A stretch of 61,600 nt of DNA from the NCBI GenBank assembly GCA_003246895.1, contig QKCL01000074.1, forward strand, positions 1 through 61,600, in the 5' to 3' direction. Positions 55,031 through 61,600 of the stretch are shown piece after piece. Under the pieces are notes generated by a model that was given only the letters and a program-made list of their open reading frames with translations, made no database searches and was not told the origin of the DNA. Origin of the DNA: Spirochaetota bacterium (lineage in GTDB: Bacteria > Spirochaetota > UBA4802 > UBA5550). The stretch's first letter is position 1; each line of letters begins with the position of its first letter. Position numbers and translations under genes: made by a program.

Positions 55031-56068
55031 TTATTCAATGAACATTGAATCCCCATAAGAAAAGAACCTGTACCTTTCATTGACAGCTTCCCGATATGCC
55101 TTCATTGTCACCTCATACCCTGCAAAAGCGGATATGAGCATGAGAAGTGTGGACTTTGGAGTATGAAGGTTTGTAATAAGACAGTCGATTGACTTTACTT
55201 TCATTGGAGGATATATAAAAATATCGGTTTCACCGGTCCCCGCCAGATTCCTGCCGTCTTTAAATGTTGACTCAAGGACTCTCAACGATGTGGTACCTAC
55301 TGCAATTATCCGCTTTCCCGTGTTCCTGGCATCATTAATTCTGTCTGCAATATTCTGCGGAAGAACATAATTTTCAGTATGCATGTCATGCAGTTTCAGA
55401 TCATTATGCCGTACCGGACTGAATGTTCCCCAGGAAACATATAGAGTCAAAAAATAGGTCTCTATGCCCCTGCTATTAAGCTCTTTGAGCAGTTCATCCG
55501 TAAAATGAAGCCCAGCCGTTGGTGCAGCCACTGCCCCCGGTTCCGAGGAATACACGGTTTGATACCTCTCAGCATCGAAACCGTCACTCTCCCGCTTAAT
55601 ATATGGCGGCAAAGGGACCTCCCCTATTGTTTCAAGGAATTCAGCTGTTAGGTCACAACTGGATTCTATCTCGATATATTCTCCGGCTCTCCCTTTTACG
55701 GTAAAGTTTACCTGTAGATTTTTTACTGGATGCAGAATTTCACCCGGTTTTAATTTTTTGGTTTTGTTGGAGATGGCAAGCCAGTTTCCCGGCGAAAGAC
55801 TTCTTGCCAGCACTATTTCAACCAAGCCGCCGGATTCTCTTCGCGCAAATATCCTGGCCTGAATTACACGTGCATTGTTGAATACCAGGACATCATCATC
55901 TCTAAGAAAATTTCCAATGTCTGAAAAGCGTCGGTGTATGAACTCACCGGATTCTCTCTTGAGAACAAATAATCTTGATTCTGTTCTGTTTACGGAAGGT
56001 TTCTGAGCTATTAATTCTTCCGGAAGATCATAAACAAAATCTTCCAGTTTATATTCTTTTTCATTCAT
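55031..56068 (-). CDS. queA: SAM:tRNA ribosyltransferase-isomerase QueA
   Basis: 345-residue enzyme that moves ribose from SAM to preQ1 in tRNA wobble position 34, making epoxyqueuosine. Typical phrases: YDLPEELIAQKP near the N-terminus, VFNNARVIQARI, PTAGLHFTDELLKEL and GTTSLRVLES. Starts at ATG 56068, sharing a TGATG overlap with the SpoIID gene; a TTG at 56071 also exists. Length is usual (about 340-355). No other queuosine gene is nearby. Confidence 0.95.
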   Translation of the reverse strand: MNEKEYKLEDFVYDLPEELIAQKPSVNRTESRLFVLKRESGEFIHRRFSDIGNFLRDDDVLVFNNARVIQARIFARRESGGLVEIVLARSLSPGNWLAISNKTKKLKPGEILHPVKNLQVNFTVKGRAGEYIEIESSCDLTAEFLETIGEVPLPPYIKRESDGFDAERYQTVYSSEPGAVAAPTAGLHFTDELLKELNSRGIETYFLTLYVSWGTFSPVRHNDLKLHDMHTENYVLPQNIADRINDARNTGKRIIAVGTTSLRVLESTFKDGRNLAGTGETDIFIYPPMKVKSIDCLITNLHTPKSTLLMLISAFAGYEVTMKAYREAVNERYRFFSYGDSMFIE

Positions 56069-57255
56069 CAATTAACAAGTTGCCGCCTAGGTTCCTGTGT
56101 TGCAAAATATGGATTATTCTTTTTTGATATGGAAATATCCTTGTAATAATGCTGCAGTATTTTGTCAAACTTAATACCCCTGTCAGCCATACCCTTTGCA
56201 CCCCACTGACTCATGCCGACTCCATGCCCCCAGCCTTTGCCGGTTATTTCAAGGGTATTGCCGACTTTCTGAGAGATAAAATATGTACTCCTTAATTTCT
56301 TCGGAGGGAAAAGAAGCCTGAAATGATTTCCTGTCATGTTAATTGTGCCGTTGCTGTGTACAACAACTACTCCGGAAACCCTTCCATTTTTCTTGTTAAA
56401 CGCAACTTTTCGAATTGAACCAATATGCGGGTATTTTTTCCGTAACGCCTCTTTTATTTCATACACTGAAACTACAGCTTTCCAGTTCATGTGAGGAGAT
56501 TCATTCTCATATTCTGATTTAACACTCTCAAGATACGGCAGATCGTTACCCGTCCACACATCCTTATCATCTGCGGTGAATCCCCCGCTTGTTGAATGAA
56601 AATATGAAAGAATGGGTGAATATTTATAGGTCATTATAATACCTGCTGTTTCATTTACAGCCTTTGTGGAGGATGGCTTTTCAGAGGAAATACCCTTGTA
56701 TACCTGGAATCTTGTCGATGAATCAACCTGATAGATCTGGTTTTTATTATCATCTTTCATAAGATGATAATATGTATATGTTCTTGCCGCTACTGACTGC
56801 GCCTTCAGTGCTTCAAGATTCCAGCTGTAAGGCATTTCAGACGGTACAACACTGTAAAGATACTGTTCAACATTGATCACATTAACAACGTAGAGCTTAC
56901 CCATGACATCGTGAATTTCAATATTGCCCCTGTATCCGGTATTATCAACAAAAACCGGACTTCCCGTTGTTTCTATGATATATGGCTCCCTGACCCTCTC
57001 CGGGTAAAACTTTAGCATGCCTTTTCTTGATTCATAGACAAGCTGTCTGTTCTTCTTTTTAAAAACACGGAATGACCTGTCACAGTATATACTTAAAGGA
57101 CTATTATATGTTCCGATAAGAACACGTATGTAGTTTGCTGCAACATTTGTATTCTGTGTTTTGCTTATTTTTTTCAGATATGTAGCAGATGGCGTGCACG
57201 ATGCAAGTACAAGAAAGAAAAGGGTTATTATTGTACGAACTGATTTTGAAAACAT
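56068..57255 (-). CDS. SpoIID/LytB-domain lipoprotein
   Basis: 395-residue predicted lipoprotein (lipobox LASC, Cys near residue 19) related to SpoIID, a peptidoglycan lytic transglycosylase of sporulation that has many relatives in non-sporing diderms. The family core reads VPSEMPYSWNLEALKAQSVAARTY (catalytic Glu within VPSEM), then YFHSTSGGFTAD and the C-terminal GKGWGHGVGMSQWGAKGMA. It lies 3 bases after xerD and overlaps queA, so it is likely co-expressed with cell-division-linked genes. It probably remodels glycan strands denuded of peptides. Confidence 0.9.
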   Translation of the reverse strand: MFSKSVRTIITLFFLVLASCTPSATYLKKISKTQNTNVAANYIRVLIGTYNSPLSIYCDRSFRVFKKKNRQLVYESRKGMLKFYPERVREPYIIETTGSPVFVDNTGYRGNIEIHDVMGKLYVVNVINVEQYLYSVVPSEMPYSWNLEALKAQSVAARTYTYYHLMKDDNKNQIYQVDSSTRFQVYKGISSEKPSSTKAVNETAGIIMTYKYSPILSYFHSTSGGFTADDKDVWTGNDLPYLESVKSEYENESPHMNWKAVVSVYEIKEALRKKYPHIGSIRKVAFNKKNGRVSGVVVVHSNGTINMTGNHFRLLFPPKKLRSTYFISQKVGNTLEITGKGWGHGVGMSQWGAKGMADRGIKFDKILQHYYKDISISKKNNPYFATQEPRRQLVN

Positions 57256-57258
57256 AAA

Positions 57259-58155
57259 CTAACCCTTTGGGTGATATTTTTTATGAACCTGCTGTAATTT
57301 TTTCTTGGCCATGTGTGTATACACCTGGGTTGTGGAAATATCCATATGACCAAGCAGCTCCTGCACAGACCTTAAATCAGCACCATTTTCTATAAGGTGA
57401 GTTGCAAATGAATGTCTTAATGTGTGAGGAGTTATATTTTTCTTTATCTCTGTTCTTGTGACATAGTTTTTCAAAAGCCTCCAGACAGATTTCCTGTTCA
57501 ACTGTGAACCCTTTTTGCTTACAAAAAGATACTCACAATCCCTGCTTCCAATAATTGCTGATCTGGATTCTGAAATATATTTCTTCAAAAGCCTGACAGC
57601 CTCCTTTCCTATGGGGACGAGTCTTTCTTTTCCGCCTTTACCCATCACCTGTATGAATGAATTTTCCATATCTACATCAGACATACTCAGCGAAATGGCC
57701 TCTGAAATTCTCAGGCCGCTCGAATAAAGGAGCTCAAATATCGTTTTGTCCCTGAGTTCATATGTATCGATCTCGGATATTGAGTTAAATAATTTGTCCA
57801 GTTCCTTAACAGTAAGAAAATCCGGGAGATTTTTTTCTACATGTGGAGTTTCAATTTTCTCCGTTGGATTTTTGATCTCCAACTCTTTAAAGTCTGATAT
57901 GAAATTATAAAACTGTCGTATCGCGGCTAACGACCTTGCAAGAGTTCTTGTAGAATTTTTCTTGTTGGTTTTCTCATACTTAAGAAAATGCTGAACATCA
58001 TCCTGCGTTGCATGCAGGATATCCTTGTTCTTTGTTTCAAGAAATTCACTGAATTTCTTCAAATCATAGGTATAGGAATAAATCGAGTTCTGAGACAGGC
58101 CCTTTTCTAACTGTAAGAATTTTTTAAATTTATTAATCGCCGCTACTTCTTTCAC
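57259..58155 (-). CDS. xerD: tyrosine recombinase XerD
   Basis: 298-residue site-specific recombinase resolving chromosome dimers at dif with XerC and FtsK. N-terminal core-binding domain (about 1-105); catalytic residues R149 (SGLRISEA), K173 (GKGGKERL), H244 and R247 (HTLRHSF), H270 (LLGHMD) and nucleophile Y279. The C-terminal LQQVHKKYHPKG favours XerD over XerC. Starts with GTG after AGGGG seven bases upstream. No dif-like site was seen nearby and no integron or phage genes flank it, so housekeeping use is likely. Confidence 0.92.
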   Translation of the reverse strand: MKEVAAINKFKKFLQLEKGLSQNSIYSYTYDLKKFSEFLETKNKDILHATQDDVQHFLKYEKTNKKNSTRTLARSLAAIRQFYNFISDFKELEIKNPTEKIETPHVEKNLPDFLTVKELDKLFNSISEIDTYELRDKTIFELLYSSGLRISEAISLSMSDVDMENSFIQVMGKGGKERLVPIGKEAVRLLKKYISESRSAIIGSRDCEYLFVSKKGSQLNRKSVWRLLKNYVTRTEIKKNITPHTLRHSFATHLIENGADLRSVQELLGHMDISTTQVYTHMAKKKLQQVHKKYHPKG

Positions 58156-58298
58156 CGGAATACCCCTGTGTTGTTATTTATACCCTCCAATGATTTGCAA
58201 AGTTTACCAGGAAATGCATCAAGTGGATAATAATTACATTTATAGTATCGGACACGGGATATTATGTCTTAATATTTAAGAAAAAAATATTACAAAAT

Positions 58299-59021
58299 TT
58301 ATTTTTTTTTATTGCGTCTGTTTTTCTTTACAGGGGAGTCGTCAATTATTTCACCATCCTTAAACAAGACAATTCTGTCAGTATACTCTGCCACATCAGG
58401 TTCATGGGTGACCATTATTATTGAAATCCCGGTTTCCCGGTTAAGGCTGGTAAAGAGATTCATGATATCTTCTGTATTTTTTGAGTCAAGATTTCCAGTA
58501 GGCTCATCGGCAAGAATTATGGCCGGGTTATTTATAAGAGACCTTGCAATAGCAACCCTTTGCTGTTCTCCCCCGGAAAGTTTATTTGGGAAATGCATAT
58601 AACGGCCTTTCAGCCCCACCAGGTCAAGAAGACCTCTTGCCCTTTCATTGAGTTCCTTATTTGATACTCCACCCTTGTAAAAAAGTGGCAACTCTACATT
58701 TTCCATGGCAGAGGTTCTGGATAACAGATTAAATCCCTGAAAAACAAATCCTATTTTTCGATTTCTTATTTCGGCTTTCTGATCATCATTCAGTGTACTA
58801 CCGTCTATACCGTCAAGAACATATGTGCCGGATGTTGGAGTATCAAGAAAACCCAGAATATTCATGAAAGTAGACTTCCCTGAACCCGAGGATCCCATAA
58901 TTGAAAGAAACTCCCCCTTATGAAAATCTACAGAAACTCCCTTCAGGGCGTTAACTGAAACCTCTTCGCTGAGGTTGTATATTTTTACAAGATTTTTTAT
59001 TTCAATTATTTTTTTATTCAT
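58299..59021 (-). CDS. ABC transporter ATPase, MacB/LolD type
   Basis: 240-residue ATPase of the LolD/MacB/FtsE group. Walker A MGSSGSGKST (about 40), LSGGEQQRVAIARSL signature (about 145), Walker B IILADEPTGNLD, His switch in VTHEP. It lies 8 bases after the adaptor gene. In MacAB systems an FtsX-like permease gene or fused domain follows; here nothing but 143 bases of spacer and then xerD comes next. The permease must be elsewhere or upstream of the window edge. Confidence 0.93.
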   Translation of the reverse strand: MNKKIIEIKNLVKIYNLSEEVSVNALKGVSVDFHKGEFLSIMGSSGSGKSTFMNILGFLDTPTSGTYVLDGIDGSTLNDDQKAEIRNRKIGFVFQGFNLLSRTSAMENVELPLFYKGGVSNKELNERARGLLDLVGLKGRYMHFPNKLSGGEQQRVAIARSLINNPAIILADEPTGNLDSKNTEDIMNLFTSLNRETGISIIMVTHEPDVAEYTDRIVLFKDGEIIDDSPVKKNRRNKKK

Positions 59022-59029
59022 CAGAACAG

Positions 59030-60115
59030 CTATTTCTTATCTTCAAATTTTATTAGTACCTCATCTCCGGATTTGAGACCAGACTTCACCTCTGTGAACA
59101 TATCTCCAATAATCCCTGTCGATACCTTAACTTTTTTGTATGGTTTATCAGAAATTACACCGGTTTTCAGGTAAATAAAGTTTCTTTTTGATGAATGATT
59201 CTCTGAATCAGAATCAGGAGATACAATAAAAGCCTGATTGGGCACACGTATTGTTTTCTCTTTTTTTGAAACTTCCACTGTGGCAGTTGCTGTCATCCCC
59301 GGCTTAAGCAGGAGATCCATATTTTCACATGTGACTTCAGCTTCATAGGTAACAACTCCCCTGTTCTGAACCGGATTGATTCTCACCTGTTTTATGACGC
59401 CCCTGAACTGCTTATCAGGAAAGGCACTTACTGAAAAATACACAATCTGTCCGTCTTTAACATTTCCAATATCAGATTCATCGATATTTATGGTAAGTGA
59501 CATTTTTTTTAATGTAGGAGCAAGAAGTACCAGCGGCTGATTGACCACTGCAGGCTCATTATTCTTTTTATAAAGAGCAATTACAATCCCGTTTATCGGC
59601 GCATAAACTCTTGCTGATTTTTTTTCTGCCATAGCCAGTTCGTAATCAAGCTGAACTCTCTTATAATTACTGAAAGCAGTTTTATACTGAATTTCAGCAG
59701 TTTCCATGGCTTTTTTGGAAATAAGATTATCACGATAGAGATTTCTCTTACCCTCAAGCTCTCTCTGAGCTGATGCAAGCTCAAGTTTTACACTATCAAG
59801 GTTCGCTGAAATCTTCATTACTTTCTGTGAAATGGCTGCCTCATCAATTTTCAGGAGCAGGCTGCCTTTGGAAACATTTTTATTAAAATCAGTATATACC
59901 TTTTCAATAATCCCGTTTATCTTGCTCAAAAGGACAACCGGATCGAGTACATTCAAAGTACCGGTAACGGAGATAGTCTTTTTAACTTCTCCTTCACCCA
60001 CTTTTGAAAAAGTGTACTCTCTTTTTTTACTATTCCCTGATCCGAAGAAAAAGATTCCGGCAAGAATGATAACAACGATACCTGCATATATTGCTATTTT
60101 CTTTTTATTTTGCAT
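59030..60115 (-). CDS. periplasmic adaptor, MacA/HlyD type
   Basis: 361-residue membrane-fusion protein for an ABC exporter. N-terminal anchor (about 6-26, IAIYAGIVVIILAGIFFFG), lipoyl halves (KINGIIEKVYTDFNKNVSKG about 65-85 and YAPINGIVIALY about 165-178), a short helical hairpin between (about 95-160), beta-barrel and C-terminal domain. Length is close to MacA (about 370). Its start lies 22 bases inside the end of the TolC gene. Confidence 0.92.
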   Translation of the reverse strand: MQNKKKIAIYAGIVVIILAGIFFFGSGNSKKREYTFSKVGEGEVKKTISVTGTLNVLDPVVLLSKINGIIEKVYTDFNKNVSKGSLLLKIDEAAISQKVMKISANLDSVKLELASAQRELEGKRNLYRDNLISKKAMETAEIQYKTAFSNYKRVQLDYELAMAEKKSARVYAPINGIVIALYKKNNEPAVVNQPLVLLAPTLKKMSLTINIDESDIGNVKDGQIVYFSVSAFPDKQFRGVIKQVRINPVQNRGVVTYEAEVTCENMDLLLKPGMTATATVEVSKKEKTIRVPNQAFIVSPDSDSENHSSKRNFIYLKTGVISDKPYKKVKVSTGIIGDMFTEVKSGLKSGDEVLIKFEDKK

Positions 60116-61452
60116 ATCACTTCTTCCTTTACTCCTGCAAGACTGGATAATCTTGCCAATGTTAAAAAATAATTATATTTATACTCAATAGCTCCCATCT
60201 TTGCCTTGCTTACACTTAACTCTGCGTCCTGCAGATCAAGAAGGGAACCGGCACCATTTTCATAACTTCTCTGAGCAAGAAGAAGATGTCTTTCGGCATT
60301 TTTTATAACCAGATTAGATACCTCAATCTGCTTTCTAATATCGGAAAGCCCCTGAAAGTTTTCTTTTATGAGAGCTTTAATATTTGCTTTTACCTCTTTC
60401 TCTTTATAAATCGCTTTATTGTAGTAACTGATAGTAGCATCGACCATGGACGAAATCCCGCCTCCTCTATAGAGAGGTAACGTTGCCGTAAATAGACCAT
60501 AAACAACAGGGGACCATTCATTGGCATCAAAATTTTTATTAAAATCCTCACTCCCATGGAACTGCTCTATTTTATAACCTAAACCAAGAGAAAGATTAAC
60601 CTTTGGAAGATGGGCCGCTTTCTCTGCATCAATTTTAAGCCTTGCGATTTTTTTTTCAAGCCTCGAAAGCCTTATTGACGGATTATATATGTCAGAAAGA
60701 ATATAAAGGTCATCGAGGTTTTTTTCGGGCAGGGGCAGTTCATCAATGTCCGCAGGAATAATATTCATGGTGTCATCATATTCAAGCCCCATTGACAGAA
60801 ACAAATTTCGCTTCATCTTGTTTCTGTCATTTTCCGCCTTGTTAAACTCCAGTTGGGAATTTGCCATGTCCACTTCAGATTTACTGACATCCAGAATCGG
60901 CCTTGAACCGTTATTGAACAATTTTTTAGCCAGCTCGGATTTAACAACATATTTTTTATGTATCTCCTTCTGTACCTCATAGGACCGGTTCGAAAGCAGA
61001 TAACCGAAATAGGCCTTTTTTACTTCGAGTATAATTGACTGAACTGTCTTCTCACTATTTACTTTTGACATATCCACTTTTACCCTTGCGACCTCAACCT
61101 CCCTGCTGCTTTTTTCGTCAACAAGGTTATAAGACATTGCAAGTCCGCCGTAAAGACCAATATATGTATCAACTCCCGGCAGAGAGTAACTGCTGGATGT
61201 ATCATCATCGTCTTTATCAGTCTCAATAGTTCTTATCTGACCATCAATTATGATTGATCTTTTGGCCCGGGCAATTTTATACTCTGCAATATTAATCTTG
61301 TAATCTTCAATACTCTGAAATTTTGCAGAGTGATTCTGAAGCGCAATGGATACACACTCATCTAACGTAATGTACCTGTCCTGGGCAGATAATTCTGATA
61401 GAAAAAATAATAGCGGTAATGAAATAAAAATAATTCTTAACAGATAATTCAT
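60094..61452 (-). CDS. TolC-family outer-membrane protein
   Basis: 452-residue outer-membrane channel protein, first gene of a TolC-adaptor-ATPase unit. Signal peptide (residues 1-23, ending ELSAQD), then DECVSIALQNHS and the two-repeat helical pattern with breaks at YGGLAMSYNLVDE (about 100) and LYRGGG (about 340). AGGAAAGAG sits right before the ATG. A TTGACA on the minus strand at 61509-61504 may belong to its promoter. It is diverged from the TolC homologue at 12693. Confidence 0.9.
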   Translation of the reverse strand: MNYLLRIIFISLPLLFFLSELSAQDRYITLDECVSIALQNHSAKFQSIEDYKINIAEYKIARAKRSIIIDGQIRTIETDKDDDDTSSSYSLPGVDTYIGLYGGLAMSYNLVDEKSSREVEVARVKVDMSKVNSEKTVQSIILEVKKAYFGYLLSNRSYEVQKEIHKKYVVKSELAKKLFNNGSRPILDVSKSEVDMANSQLEFNKAENDRNKMKRNLFLSMGLEYDDTMNIIPADIDELPLPEKNLDDLYILSDIYNPSIRLSRLEKKIARLKIDAEKAAHLPKVNLSLGLGYKIEQFHGSEDFNKNFDANEWSPVVYGLFTATLPLYRGGGISSMVDATISYYNKAIYKEKEVKANIKALIKENFQGLSDIRKQIEVSNLVIKNAERHLLLAQRSYENGAGSLLDLQDAELSVSKAKMGAIEYKYNYFLTLARLSSLAGVKEEVICKIKRK

Positions 61453-61600
61453 CTCTTTCCTAGTTAAAAAATAATTAAGTATTTTTTTTTAAATATAGTT
61501 ATATGTCAAGACAATAAAAATACAAAATAAGATGCCTGAAAATCATAATGTTTCATTTTTTTTAAAAAATTAAAAAATTCTATTGACAGTTTTATCGCAT
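61453..61600. other. upstream region at window edge
   Basis: 148 very AT-rich bases. Two TTGACA boxes face opposite ways: minus strand 61509-61504, serving the TolC operon, and plus strand near 61583, pointing out of the window. Confidence 0.4.

Noticed and set aside
57259-58155. XerD as the integrase of a mobile element
   Set aside because: Housekeeping neighbours (queA, SpoIID), XerD-like C-terminus, no attachment-site repeats and no phage or plasmid genes.

Overview
Organism. The window is about 38-40% GC by eye, gene-dense, and comes from a diderm bacterium: there are three TolC/RND/MacA-type export sets or parts of sets, OmpA-type peptidoglycan-binding domains, and at least nine proteins with lipoprotein signal peptides. 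Several lipoboxes carry Ser just before the Cys. This mixture, with several hemerythrins, SpoIID/LytB, a Zn-ribbon/Nif3/RNase H-like cluster and tandem SbsA-type Ig lipoproteins, would fit a spirochaete-like (Spirochaetota) or related lineage. No rRNA or diagnostic marker is present, so that placement is a guess. No insertion sequence, prophage or CRISPR array was seen.

Layout. 1-2241: 5'-cut bacteriohemerythrin, MFS transporter, small lipoprotein. 2282-15240 (minus): one eight-gene operon, reading TPR lipoprotein, small lipoprotein, TolC, HlyD adaptor, two different full-length RND pumps and two SbsA-Ig lipoproteins, nearly all with overlapping ends. 15436-19805 (plus): MarC-family protein, an AMP-ligase/ACP/PlsC fusion, and an SH3-SH3-CsgG-like lipoprotein. 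19871-20482 (minus): FKBP. 20718-27292 (plus): small helical protein, RNase R, stand-alone LigD-type 3'-phosphoesterase, argC, ptsI, methyltransferase. 27313-33480 (minus): the classic tig-clpP-clpX-lon proteostasis cluster, preceded by tRNA-Gly(GCC) and tRNA-Leu(TAG). 33625-37470: RluA-family pseudouridine synthase, then a convergent EndoQ-like/UvrD helicase fusion. 37614-37785: tRNA-Cys(GCA) and tRNA-Leu(TAA) with a clear promoter and terminator. 38247-44919: a lipoprotein, then a compact cluster of SBP-OmpA, VWA, SBP-OmpA and radical SAM genes, converging on an XpaC-family membrane protein. 45149-49524: metK, an orphan RelA/SpoT-like nucleotidyltransferase, two bacteriohemerythrins. 49579-54983 (minus): degenerate rhodanese-YceI fusion, RecJ, RNase H-like protein, Zn-ribbon coiled-coil protein, Nif3. 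55031-58155 (minus): QueA, SpoIID, XerD. 58299-61452 (minus): TolC, MacA-type adaptor and LolD/MacB-type ATPase with no permease gene in the window.

How the genes fit together. The best candidates for under-described biology are (1) the SBP-OmpA/VWA/radical-SAM/XpaC envelope module, (2) RNase R overlapping a stand-alone 3'-phosphoesterase, (3) the EndoQ-UvrD fusion, (4) the RelA/SpoT-like protein behind a strong promoter next to two hemerythrins, and (5) an RNase H fold that seems to have lost every catalytic acid while staying in its usual neighbourhood. The rest is mostly ordinary housekeeping. All functional calls come from reading the sequence; no database search was run.
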